Below are positions 1-37,443 of a stretch of 64,000 nt of DNA, in pieces (the stretch's first letter is position 1; every line of letters starts with the position of its first letter). The position numbers and the translations under genes are program-made. Source of the stretch: Lepturacanthus savala (taxonomy: Eukaryota > Chordata > Actinopteri > Scombriformes > Trichiuridae). Location of the stretch: contig CM060468.1 of NCBI GenBank assembly GCA_030544235.1, positions 11,066,258-11,130,257 of the forward strand. Direction: 5' to 3'. The notes under the pieces are model-generated. The model was not told the origin of the DNA and did no database searches. It was given only the letters and a program-made list of their open reading frames with translations.

Positions 1-517
1 TGCCACGCTCAGATCGAGCTGGCAGAGAGGAAGCAAACAGTGCCAGCAACAGAACAACCGGGTGCTAATTCAGCAAACACGTCGGGCCTGTTTCTCACAC
101 AGGCCACATGCATTTGTCAAGACATCGTCCCTCTCTCTTTCTCTCTCCGTCGGAATGCCTGGCTGACCTCCGGCAAATGAAAATAATCCAAAGTAATTAG
201 AAGTGAGCTGGTCTGGTCCTGAGAGCCCCTGGGCGGCCGGGTAAACATGGCGGAGGGGCCGGGAGGGGCCAGTGGAAGAGGAGGAGGAGGAGGGTGAGCT
301 GACCTTGTCCACATAAAGCAGTGATTTATGAAGTGCAGGGCACAGCAGCAGGGCTTCTGTCTTCTCCCGCAGAACCAAATTACTGAGGTGGAGATTAACA
401 CGCCGCTCACAACGGGCCTACTTCCAGACCCGAGGAAATTTTGTATTTACATTTTCCCCTTTCATTTCCTCTGCTCTGCTTTTAATGGTAATTGGGCTGC
501 ACGTATGGACACAATGT

Positions 518-520
<3 letters not shown>

Positions 521-573
<53 letters not shown>
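521..573. repeat. (AT)n microsatellite
   Basis: About 26 perfect AT units. No gene content. Confidence 0.97.
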
Positions 574-574
<1 letters not shown>

Positions 575-1260
575 TCATTATTGTATTGTTTGCTTATCTT
601 GTACTAAACCTTTTTAAAACACTGATTGAATCGCCCCCTATATTTTGACAAAAAATAAAACTACCCTCCATGGTCATGATGATGTGACACATGCAATAAA
701 AACATGAAAGAAACAGAGAACTTTTATTTTGAAAAACTGTAGTAAATATACAAATAGATAACATGAAATGGAGCAAGTTGATCAACAGAAGAGCAAATAT
801 TTGAATGAGAATGAATGAGAGTCTGCCTGCTTTATATTATCCTCCATGTTTTGAATTGTCAATTTGAGTTGTGAATTTTTGTAAAGATAAATTCCCCCTG
901 AATTGGTGCAGAAAGGACACATATAGGTGCATAAAAAAATCAACGGAAGGCAAGAAAATAAATTTTGGACACAAACATTAAAGTGGTGAAGACCCCCCCC
1001 CCCCCCCACCACTCCCTCCCCCCACGCGCACACTTAATGTGCCCCCCGCCTCCCCTGAATGTTCAAACCTGGCCTTGCATGATGGAGACATTCGCCGGTG
1101 TGTCTATGGGAGGTCTCTCTATTTCATTCCACTATTTCATGTGGATTTGGCTGCGATATTTTCTTTCTCTCCTCTTTTTCTTTCCCCTCTTTCCGCTCTC
1201 CTGGAGGATGTGCTGGAATGCACCGCACAGGCCTACACGGTGTTTCCATGTGGCCCCTCG

Positions 1261-1348
1261 GCTGTTGCTGCTGCTGCTGCTGCAGCTGCAGCGTTGCAGG
1301 CTCCGCAGCTCATTGCTGCTGCTGCTGCTGCGGCTGCGGCTGCTGCTG
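1261..1348. repeat. imperfect (GCT)n trinucleotide tract
   Basis: GCT/CTG units with a few interruptions (GCA, CGG). It stays open in several frames and would read as poly-Ala, poly-Leu or poly-Ser, but has no exon signals. Treated as an intronic repeat. Confidence 0.85.
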
Positions 1349-3756
1349 GAGTCAGTTTGCAACCCACACGGGAATCCCCCTCTCCTCCATCCTGTCCCAG
1401 CTGACTGCATCATGGCTCCAGACTGGGCAGAGAAATCCAATTTTTTTTTTGGAAGGGAGGGGGGGGCATGCCAGGGATATAAATGCTGCAAAGTTATTCA
1501 AAAGAATAAATAATAAATTTAAAAATATATATAATAATACAATAAAAAAAGGGTGCAGGCCATAGACCGTGAACCATCAGATCAAGTAAAATATGAAGTT
1601 ATTTGATCATAAAAACAAATGTCTCTACATTCATGTAGAGTATGAATCGGGTTTTTGCGTGACTGAACTCCTAAAACAAACAAGAAAGCCGCAATCAAAA
1701 TAAGCAGAGGGCCCATTTAAGCAATTGAGCCTCCTTTCAAGAATTTCACAGCACTTTAAAGCCTCAGCGCTAAACGCTATCCGGATGCTGTACGTTTTAA
1801 AGCGTCCCTTAAATAACTATGAAATGCTGTGTGCCATGATATAGTCGGAACTAACGTACCGTGAACGGCTGCGTGTGTTTGGTTTGTAATTTGTTGATAA
1901 ACAGCTTCTTTTTCCTCTTCCCCCCCCCCCCCCTCCACGCCTCCGGTTGAGTACACGTTCAAATCATTACGCAGACACCCCCCTCCAACTAAAATGCATA
2001 ATTCAGATAACACAGGACCGTGCGTAATCTGGGCATATCACTATACCGTTTATGAGGGGTTGGCTCAAATAAATATGAATTCGAGCCGAGCCTTTGCAAA
2101 TCATTCACGCGGTTTATTAACAAAATGAACAAGTGTTTTAAATAACCCCCCCCCTTCTCACCCCTTCCTCCTCCCTCCTCCTCCTCTTATTCATCTTTCT
2201 CATATCACCGGTCTTTTTCGGTTGTAGATTCAATTCAGCAGCTTTATTATTTTTTTTTCAGGTGATCTTTCTGAATCTTTATGTCCCGTCCGTCTGACGC
2301 CGTGATGTTATTATCATCTTATTCTAACACACCCGTCTGACTGATGGAGCAAAGCAGACTGATACACACGAGGCCAACACATGATCCAGAAACTTTCCAT
2401 TTTTTTACGGTTTTGTTTTAAATCGAACCAATTGACTCATGAGCCAAAATATCTCACCCCCTCCTTCTCCAATACATTTCTGGAGATAAAATAGTGCAAC
2501 ATGATGATGTTTCATACACTTTGGGATTATTGTTTATTTTTTTTTTTGCAAATTTGTGATGCTAAAAACTTTCAAGATGAAATAGTGTGTTTTTTTAAAA
2601 CCCTCTTATTGTCATCTGAAAATGTCCACATGCATCTTATCCATTCAGAACTGTAGCAGAAGTTGAGTTCAGGTGCGCACGCCATCTCCTGACTGGAGAG
2701 AGAAGTGCTGCGTTTTTTCTTCTTCTTCTTCTTCTTAAGGCGGCCCGGCTGATGGGGTTCCTGCCACTTTTACCCCAATTTACCCCCGGTGATACCACCA
2801 AACCCCTCGCGCGTTTATCCTCTTTTTTTTCCCCCTCCCCCCAGACATTTCCCTCCGTTTCCAGAAGAGAGCTCGGACCCCTCTCTCTTTCTTTCTCCCT
2901 CTTTCTCCCTCTCTCCCTCTTCCTCTCTTTCTATATCAGAATCCTCGATCAGACCCGGAGAGGCCGTGGAGCAATCACTTTCCCAGATTACTTGTATTTA
3001 ATACACAATGCATCATAAAACAAATCCCTCATCCTGACAGGAAGAAAATAGAACAGCTCATTCGACTTGAGCTTTCCCAATTTATGGCTAAATTAAAAAG
3101 GGTTCCAACAATGGACAAGTCGAGGAGAGGCAGGAAATCAATGACCGGGCGGACCGGGGTCTCTCCTCGGTTCTCAAAGAAGCACTAGACGATGGGAATC
3201 GGTGGCGGGGTCCTGCCTTATTTACACATGATTTTTCCTGTCCTTCCTGCACATTTGCTCCGCGATTTCGTAAAACAATGGACATTATCTGGGATGGAAG
3301 GTCAATGTCACATGTGCGGAGCGTTATCCATCATCATCGGCTCTCATCAGCCAAAGCCATGTCCTCCCCGGCTTTATGAGCTGCCTAATAAACTGCTCTC
3401 GCTGACAAGCGGGACGTTTCTTTTTTTTATATTCTGCACCCGTTTATTCACGACATTCAGCGTCAGCTTTAAAAAAAACAACAACAACTTGGGAATTAAA
3501 GTAGGAGACTTTCTGTCTTCTTCCCGGGGGCCCGTCGGAAAGCAGGTGCGCAGGAAGGTCCAGAAGACCCTCCAAAGAAATAAAAGAATTTTATTTCAAG
3601 AATCAGCCGATTAATATGTTTTCTTCTTTTTTTAAAAGCATCGTGATCATTAAAAAAGCATTTATTCGGTGCGTAATTGGGTGCACAAGTAGTTTATACA
3701 CTTACCCAACAACATACACCGTTTTTTTTAGGTTAGAGAGAAACAGGTGATTAGGT

Positions 3757-4122
3757 CAGTGGTTCCCAAAATGCGGCTGAGGGAACTCCAGTGGTCCTTG
3801 AGGAGTTTCCTGGAGGTCCTCAGTAGGAACACTTAAAGGTCTAAGTCGTTAAATTACTCCCCCCGATGCCAACACAATTAAAACACGAGGCTGATTGTTT
3901 TTATTATTTTTATTATTATCATTATACCCCTCGTCTATATTCTGCTGCTACTTTCTCGTCTTAATCTAAACGCACCTCAAACAATAAACTGCGGGAAAGA
4001 AGGAATCTTAAAGAAAGCAAAACCCTCTTTATGTGGGCTCTATAGGTTAATAAAGTCATAAAATGCTCCATGAACTGCGTGGCGCGGCGTGTTGTGGAAA
4101 AAAAAAAAAAGTTTGGGAACAC
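3757..4122. mobile_element. possible hAT-type non-autonomous element
   Basis: The left end reads cagtggttcccaaa and the right end reads tttgggaacac, i.e. imperfect inverted ends of the kind common in fish hAT elements. About 365 bp, with no coding content. The boundaries are approximate and a target duplication is not clear. Confidence 0.4.
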
Positions 4123-4149
4123 GTGAATAATAATACGGCGCTTTGATGA

Positions 4150-5168
4150 CTCTTGTTGGTTCATTAAAGCGCGCAGCAGCCTGCGCGCGGAGTTCATCCC
4201 TTTTAGAAGCCCAGTCCCGACCTCTCGCTGACCCCGCTCAACCTCTCCAACCCCGGGCCCCTGTCACTTTAAAATTTACTGCGGAGAGGATTCGCTTCCG
4301 ACCGGGGGGACAGAGGCGAAGACAGTCCCGCTGCTCGGGAGTCTGGAGGCTGCCGGGATGGACGCGCGCAAGGATCTGTCTTTACTAGACAACGCGTAAA
4401 GAAAAAAAAAAAAGGGGAAAACCTCACACAAAGTGTCCGGGACGCGCGGAGCAGGAGGGGGGGGCGACGCTTGAAATCTTAAACCCCCCTCCGCTTGAAT
4501 CTCTCCGCTATCATACAGACACGACACATCCACGACTGGGCAGAGGAGGGGAGGAGAGGAAGAGGAAAAATGAAAAAGTTGAATGGCTACTAGAGGACAC
4601 CTGGGTGCGTCAGGACAGGAGGGGTGACACGAGAGGAGCGGACGAGCCAAGCGAAGCGCACACAGCGAAAAGTTGGGAAGCGAGTTGATGCACCGGAGGG
4701 GGGGGCATTCAGTTCCGAGCCGCGGTGTCTGTAGGACAGTGAAAGGAGTTTTTTGTTTTTTTTTTCCACCGTCCGCCAGACGATAATAGCGACAGCGAGG
4801 ATTTTACTTTGTCCGACCGCGCGACGTCTGAGGGACAGAGAAGCGGGCGAAGCGCGCGCGCGAGGAGGCGACTCGTCCTGCGGCTCGGAGACCTGAAGAA
4901 GCGCCGAGCGAAAACACAACACGCTGCTGACTTCTCTTTTTTTTTCTTTCTTACAATGAAAAAACGGAGAGCGTATTTCAGCTGAGAGAATTTTTGTAGT
5001 CGTATTGTTTCATTTAAACTCGAGTTTTGGGTCGCGCGTGTATTTTTTTTTGTTTTTTTGTTTGTTTTTTTTTAACCGGGACTTTTCACCACTTTTTCGT
5101 AGTTTAGCGAGCGGTTTATACCCCATGAGGCTTTAACTGCCGCACGCCGGTGCTAAAGAGTTTCAACG
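4150..5168 (+). promoter_or_regulatory. mecom: CpG-rich block: candidate promoter and non-coding first exon for a short mecom transcript
   Basis: The block is clearly richer in CpG than its surroundings (for example gcgggcgaagcgcgcgcgcg near 4843). It ends with a strong donor, CAACG|gtaagag, at 5168/5169. ATGs inside it open only short frames, for example MDARKDLSLLDNA at 4358, MKKRRAYFS at 4956 and MRL just before the donor. That fits a leader, not a coding exon. Spliced to 6662 or 13812, the first usable main start would be ATG 13866 (short EVI1 form). EVI1 is known to have its own promoter downstream of the MDS1 exons. The transcription start is unknown. Confidence 0.5.
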
Positions 5169-6415
5169 GTAAGAGGAAACACACTTTATGTTTAAGAACA
5201 TTTTTTTTTTTGCTATTAATTCGCATCGATCGCATAAAAGTAAAAGAAATACTCTTTGTTCGTTTCGCTGCGAATCAGGTTTGACGGTTACTGGGAGGAC
5301 TGGGGAGCACTTTGAGGATAAATGGGGAGAGCCAGTGTTCGCGCAGACAAAAGGCTTCATGCAAACTAAATATTTATTCAGTGGCAGGTTATACAAAGGC
5401 AGAAAGACAGATTTGTGACCCCTGAGAGAGATTTTCGTTTTGCATCCCAACAATCGTCCTGGTCTTCATAATTCTTACCACTCGCGGTTTCCTGCAAATG
5501 ATTTGTGTTCCAGTAAAGTTTACAGCTGTTGTATAATAAATATTCACATTTGAACACGTCACACCGTTTACTGTCTGTTGAGAGAATAGGTGTGTAAATG
5601 TCGTGTCCACCGGTCTGATGTTTCGTGTAATAAATTAGTTGACATTGTTTTATTTTATTTATTTTATTTATTTTATTTTGCTCCTTAAAATGCATGGGAT
5701 GTGTCTTCTTCGTTTATTACTAATAACGTTTATAATATTACTACTGATAATAAAGGCGTTGTTGCTGCGGCTGCTTTTTATATAATTTGATAAATTCAAA
5801 TGTTCATCATATAAAAACGAACATTTCAAATAAGCAGTTTAATTAATTTATTCGTTAAATCTACATTTTCAGAAACGAATTCAGACGTCTGCTGAAGTCA
5901 GTTTGAATCCAAAATATTTTCGCAGCAAAATACAAATATAAATATGAATTCGTTTATATGAACAAAATAAAACCAGACCAGATCAAAATAAATAAAAATC
6001 AACTTCTATTCGTTTTATTATGTTTTTTTTATTTTATTTTTGGATCTTATAAATGTATTCATTTCTATTTTGGGGGGAAGCATTTTTCTGCGTTTGTGCT
6101 GATTTATTGTATTCAATTATCAAGAAAAAAAATATTGATATAATTGGCAATGTTTTATTGCCGCAATGGAAATGACATAATTCATTGAAAGCTCACTCGA
6201 GGGTAAAAAAAAATAATACCATAGAATACATTTGATTTAGTTTCACTCAATTTATTGTTGTTATTTCTTGATTATCTGGAAAAATTGACAGGATTTCCCC
6301 TGTGGATTAATACAGATTTATTAATAAGAAAAACAACTTATGTCATGTTTGCCAACAGTAATGCACTCAAGTATTTTACTAAGGTTGATAAACTTAAACA
6401 TAACATGTATTTCAT

Positions 6416-6492
<77 letters not shown>

Positions 6493-6661
6493 TGTTGCAC
6501 CACAGACCAGTTCCTAACATTTGAGTCTTATTTCTCTGTGGGAGGTATGTGGTTAGTCAGTGTTTGAACACAGTAACCTGGACTGATACTGATCAAAGTC
6601 TGATCTCTCTCTCACACACACTCTCTCTCTCTCCCTTCCTCCTCTCTCTCTCTTTTTGCAG
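5169..6661 (+). other. mecom: intron before the PR-domain exon
   Basis: AT-rich sequence with no exon recognised. A (GT)n tract lies at 6419-6491. The last 60 bp form a long CT-rich pyrimidine tract leading to the acceptor at 6661. Confidence 0.7.
6419..6491. repeat. (GT)n microsatellite
   Basis: About 36 near-perfect GT units in the intron, 170 bp before the PR-domain exon. Confidence 0.97.
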
Positions 6662-32170
<25,509 letters not shown>

Positions 32171-33723
32171 TGACACCCCCGTTGCGCTTTCCCTTTCACC
32201 TCTCGACCCACCCCCCTCACCCCACCCTCGACCCCGACCTATGGCACTGGGAGCCCATTGCGGGGGCTGTCTGCAGGGCCTCTGCCCCCCCAACCCACCC
32301 CCACCACCCCCCGCCGGCCCCTCCCCGATCACCCGTAGACTGACTGCTGAGCAGAACCACGGCCCATCTGACTGCTGAGCAGAGCGCCTTACACACAAAA
32401 GCAGGGTCCCTGTCCTCACAGAACCCAGCCCAGACCCAGCCCGAGAAAAAAAGGAAAATAAAGAAAAAAGAAAAAACTCCCAACAGATAGAGAGCAAAAC
32501 GTCCCTGTGAGACCTTAAAATCGATTTCTTACGTTTAACCCCAACCAGGATGATAGCAACGATGACGATTGTGGTGAAAATAATAATAGCTGTATTTATT
32601 CTGTTGAATTTCTATGTTTTGCACAGCAAAGGCAGCTGGTGGACATGGAAGATGTGCTGGCGGGTCATCGCTAGACATGCGTTTATTGCCCAGCACACGC
32701 AAAGCAGAGAACATTTTACCGCTGAGCGAGGGCGAGGTTCGGTTGTGTCTCTAAGACGAGCCGCGTTCAGCCCCGACATGTCTCACCGTGCGTAAAAGCG
32801 TAAGACCCCTGTCTCGTTTTTTGACAAAAAAGCATCTTTATAATGTATAACAAGAATTCCCTTTAACCCCCGGCCAGGTGTTTCCTCATGAATACACGGA
32901 CGTGATGATAAAAACGAAAAGGGCGGGTTAGCAGCCTCGGTTCAAATGAAAGCTGTTCCACGACGGCGTTTTCATATCACTGAAGTCATTGAAGAACAAA
33001 TTATTATTTTTTTTTTTTTTCTTTTTTAAAATGTAATTGTTAAATTGAAATCAGCCCAGTTCCCCATCCGCATTTCCATAGCTGAGTGTGTCGGCACAAT
33101 CACAGCACTGTACACAAGTGTCTACCAACTGTTCTCCACTGCACTCCATCCTGCCCGCCTGCGCTATCTGTGAAAGGATATAAATAGATTGTCTTTTTTA
33201 GTGGAAGAGAAGAAAACACTTTTTTTTTAAAAAAATAAGTAGCCAGTGCTGAAGTTAATTGTTGTTCTGTAAAGGGCATATGTCTTTTTTCAAAAGCCTT
33301 GAATCCATCCTAGTCAGCCAACAATACCACTAAATAGCCTGAATGCTAGTTGTTAGCTACTCCATGCTCGTGTGTCTTTCATTTTTTTAGACAATCATGA
33401 TTTTGTTTTCATTTTTTTTGTTGGTGTTGTTGTTGTTATTTGCTGTTGTATGTTGAGAATTGTATTTATTTCTTGGCAAACTGTAGTTTGTTTACTGAAT
33501 AGCACTGCTCTTAGCCCAGGTGAAGGGGAGATTCCTCACCGGGCCTATCCCAGAGTTCAATGGGGTTTGTAGATTAAATTTGAGTGCCGGATAGTATTAA
33601 ACATACAATTCACTCCTTATTCTTCTAATGAAACTGGTCGATGAATAGATATTACTTAGGGTTTTTTTTCTATGACAATTTAATGATTCAATTGTAAAAA
33701 ATGAAAAACATTATAAAGAATGA

Positions 33724-33729
33724 AATAAA
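33724..33729 (+). terminator. candidate polyadenylation signal, mecom (proximal of two late sites)
   Basis: AATAAA followed directly by about 16 A. The A run means oligo-dT cDNA ends here could be internal priming rather than true ends. Confidence 0.4.
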
Positions 33730-34072
33730 CAAAAAAAAAAAAAAAAGCCAGGTATAATTTCTTCATAAGCGCATGATTGGTCTGGTAAGATCTGTATCTG
33801 ACATTTTCTACGGTTGTCTGCAAGCTTGTGTGACGTTCGGTTCATGTTAATCCCTTGTGCCAAACTTATGATAAATAACAGATTACTTTCATTTATTCTC
33901 CCGTTTTGAGGGACCAGATTTTTTTGGTTTTTGTTTTTTTTGGTTTTTGTCGTTGTTTTGTTTATAATCGATTTTAAAAAGTAATCAGCAAGTTGAGGTA
34001 CTTTGTTTTAATGCTTTCTACAATGTAACTGTTATGCATTTCAATTCAATACTGTGGGAGGAACAACTAAGA

Positions 34073-34078
34073 AATAAA
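34073..34078 (+). terminator. candidate distal polyadenylation signal, mecom
   Basis: AATAAA about 1.9 kb after the stop codon, with TGTGGATTG downstream. No later AATAAA on this strand is close enough to the gene to be preferred. Confidence 0.45.
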
Positions 34079-34795
34079 GGACTACAATGTGGATTGACAC
34101 GTCTTCCTCTCTCTCTTTATTTCCCCTTAAACATTTTTTTTTTTTACTCACCCTTTGTCTCCCTTCTCCCTCTCGGCCCGACACTTTATATAGCTCTTCT
34201 GGCCGCCCATCATTTTGGCCCGAGCGTAGATTTCCACTTAGAGACATAAGTCAGAAAACCACCTGGCGCTTTCTTCTGGCGCTCCCATGGCCTCCAAGAG
34301 TGAGGGAGAGTCTGAACTCTGGTCCTCTTTTCTCTCCAGGCCTTGGCTCGCACAGAGAGAAGGGAAAGGAGAGAAAAGGCTGGAGAGGGCTTGAATGTGG
34401 TAGTGGGAGCGGAGGCAGGAATGTGTCCTCTTTATTTGTGTCCGTTTGTGGGGCATGATGGATGAGGTGGGTAGATGTGATGACCTGGCTCATCGCTCAA
34501 ACGCTCAATAAGAGTCCCATCCTGCAGCAGGCCTCCCCATCCGGCACCCCACACCCCCACCCCCCCTCTGTCACTGCTGCCAGCCGACGTGGGCGGACAT
34601 TGTGGCTGGGAGGGCTGGAGGTTCAGCGGCTCCATTGTCCGGCGAGCAACCCAGGGTGGGGTGGGGGGGGGGTTTGGCGAATTGGGCATGACAGTGAAGA
34701 TGGCTGGCGCTGCTGACACTCCGCATTTACAGTGCTCCTGGCACCCTAATGGATGGGGTGTTTTCTTAGGGCCTGTCGTCAGCCCTAAGGGCTCC

Positions 34796-34885
34796 GCGGG
34801 GCGTCCGGCTTTGATGAGGTCACGGGGGGTCACTCGGCGTTGATGAGGTCGGCGTGGGTCGTCCAGCTTTGATGAGGTCAGCTGC
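34796..34885. repeat. short minisatellite, about three units
   Basis: The words tttgatgaggtcacg, gttgatgaggtcggcg and tttgatgaggtcagc recur at about 30-bp spacing, with gtcc/gtca spacers. No reading frame of note. Confidence 0.7.
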
Positions 34886-37015
34886 GGCGACGGTCGTTGA
34901 CGACGCAGGCCGGGGCCGTAATGGAGTGGCAGTGATAATGGTTTCCGAGTATGAGTTTTGCCACCTGTACTATCGCAGACTCGTATGGGTTCATGCGATT
35001 ATGTGAACTTGTCAGCAGTCGTGCAACAGCATCACTTTTCATCCACGACACCTCTGCTGATCCCGATTTGCCGTTTTTGAGGAATTGTAAAAAATAATGC
35101 GGCGATGTTATTGTCAGTTAAGCGCTGCAAAAACTGAAATCTTAGCAGGTGAAGATCTTGTTTTTTGTACAATTAGCCCAATATTGATTAGAATAATCTT
35201 ATTCCTCTTATTCCACTGGAGGATAATTTCAATTTTTTGTTTCCCGATTTGCGTCAATTTGATCTCGTTTTAAGAAAACAAGACTAATATTTTCTTTAAA
35301 AAAAAGAAAAAAATGATTAAATTGACTAAAATCAAGAAAAAAAACTTGAAATAAGCTAAAGTAGATAATTCTGCTCAATATTAAATTAATTGTACTAAAT
35401 ACAAGACATTTTCATCTCTTAATAGTTCAGTTTTAGTGTGCTAATCCATATATATATATATATACAATGGATCACATGAATATTTGTCAGTAGGAGTGAC
35501 TTATATTGATGAACCCCAGTTGAGTTTTTACCAGCCCCTGCCTTAGTTCTATGGATCATTTCAGCATTTCTCAGGCCATTGTTTTCTGGCCCCTATTTGG
35601 TTACATACATCCTTACTGCTCTCATCAATGCAGCAGCAGGCAGCTGTTTTCAAGGGGAAAATCTCTATAAGGCTACTGTACAGCTCCTGCTCAGCACTAA
35701 ACACTAAACAGGCAACATTACAGACTAGCTGGTGAACATAGTGAGTATTTCCCTTGCGTGTAAGAGGAGACCAAAATCAAAATCAGGACTAAAATAACAA
35801 TTTGGACATGCCTTCTTTAGGTGGGACATGTAAGTTTGCTAAAGTTCACTGTATTAACTTAATAACATGTTAGTGTTGTTTCTGCTGCCCCTGAGTGGTC
35901 GACAGATATGTCAGCGTGGGTTTCAAACCTCATATATCAAATAGTATTAAAGTATCTCAAATTAATAATGCTAATAGTTTTCTATGGTTTATTTTAAATA
36001 ACTGGAACACACGGCAAAGTTGGGGAGAAATATCCTTTTTTCCAGCTGTATGAGAATAGAATTAAATCAACAGTGCAACTTGCATGTAAAAAAAAAAAAA
36101 AAAAAAATAGCATTTCACCTTGACTACATCTTCGAAATCACTGGCTGCCGAGCTTTTCTGCCACCACCCTTCAGTGGCCACGCCCCAGCTGCATTTCAAA
36201 TCGCCTATGTAATTACATCACCTAGGCCTGCATGAAGAACGCCCCCCCCCCCACCCAAAAGTCCAAAGGCTCTTGAAGAAACTCCAAAATACTATGAATA
36301 GCCAGCAGTGTGTATAATGTGATTGTGTGTGGGCAGTGGGAGTGGGGCGAGGACGGACACCCGAGCGAGTGGGGCAGCCCCGCGTTTTTATTCACATTTT
36401 CGTGCGTTGATTAGTGCATGCCAACGTCACCCGCGTGTCCTCTCACACTTAATCAACACGTTGCTACGAGTTATTGCCGTCATTAACCCATCGCTTCTCA
36501 TAAAGGACCCAGTGTGTATTGAAGTGTGGCTGGCAGGGCCCTGGGCGTGTGTGTGTGTGCATGTGCGCGCGTGTGTGTGTGCATGTGCGCGCGTGTGTGT
36601 ATTTGTGCAGAAGTGTGTATTTAAAGAGCTAAGGAAGTCAGAGAGAAGAGTGTACATTAGGCGGTGCAATCTGTTTTAGTCAGGCTAAATGTGAAATGAG
36701 TGTGTGCGCGTCCCCACTGTGTGTGTTTGTGTGTGTGTGTGTGTATGGGTGGGCACACTGTGGCCGCCGCTGCTTGGGGCTTGGAGCCACTCAGCTAATG
36801 GGGCAGCTGGCACAAACCTCAGAATCTACCAGGCCTCATTACAGCTCCTGTGCAGCCACCGTCTTCTTCTTTCCTTTCTTCTCCCCTTTCTTCCTCTCCT
36901 CCTTCCCCCCCCCCCCACGTACCCTCCCATCCTTTCTTCTGCCACCCGTCTGCGCGGCCAACGCTGTGTGGCATGTTACTGCCCCGCTCCCCACGCCGAA
37001 ACATACATCACACCC

Positions 37016-37017
<2 letters not shown>

Positions 37018-37047
<30 letters not shown>
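37018..37047. repeat. (GA)n microsatellite
   Basis: About 15 perfect GA units. Confidence 0.95.
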
Positions 37048-37048
<1 letters not shown>

Positions 37049-37381
37049 ATCACAGCTGGCAGCTCTCAAGCTGATTGACTTGGCACCCGCGTGGACTCAG
37101 ACGCCAGGGGAAACATTTTTCGGAGAGGGAGGCATGGATGGGTGTGGGAGTGCAGCCTACAAGGAGCGGCGGGGTGGTAGAGGGGGTTGGTATGGATTGG
37201 TACTTGCTAACAGTTGGCACAAGTGGGATGTGTGTGTGTGTGTGTGAGGGGGGGGTGGGTGTGTTCGGTGGGTGGGGAGACTCCACAAATCATCACATCA
37301 CAGTTTTTTTTTTCTGCTGCATTTACAGTAATAGCAGCACCTCCTCTGTCTGTGTCCTCCCTGAGTGGATGTACAATAGGC

Positions 37382-37384
<3 letters not shown>

Positions 37385-37441
<57 letters not shown>
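37385..37441. repeat. (GT)n microsatellite
   Basis: About 28 perfect TG units. Confidence 0.97.

Positions 37442-37443
<2 letters not shown>

Larger units (their letters stand above)
1..4149. other. mecom upstream intron sequence, no exon seen
   Basis: I see no PR-domain or other coding exon. Contents include a (TA)n tract at 521-573, C runs near 993 and 1921, a (GCT)n-rich tract at 1261-1348, pyrimidine-rich blocks near 2880, and a possible hAT-type element at 3757-4122. Assignment to the mecom transcription unit rests on the missing upstream PR-domain exons. Confidence 0.6.
32171..34100 (+). other. mecom: mecom 3' untranslated region (estimated)
   Basis: From the stop codon the sequence is first GC-rich and pyrimidine-rich, then AT-rich with long T runs. 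There are three AATAAA hexamers: 32457-32462, 33724-33729 (just before a genomic A run) and 34073-34078. The last is followed by a TG-containing stretch and a CT-rich block and is my preferred distal site. A TATTTAT AU-rich motif lies near 33465. The end is an estimate. Confidence 0.55.
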
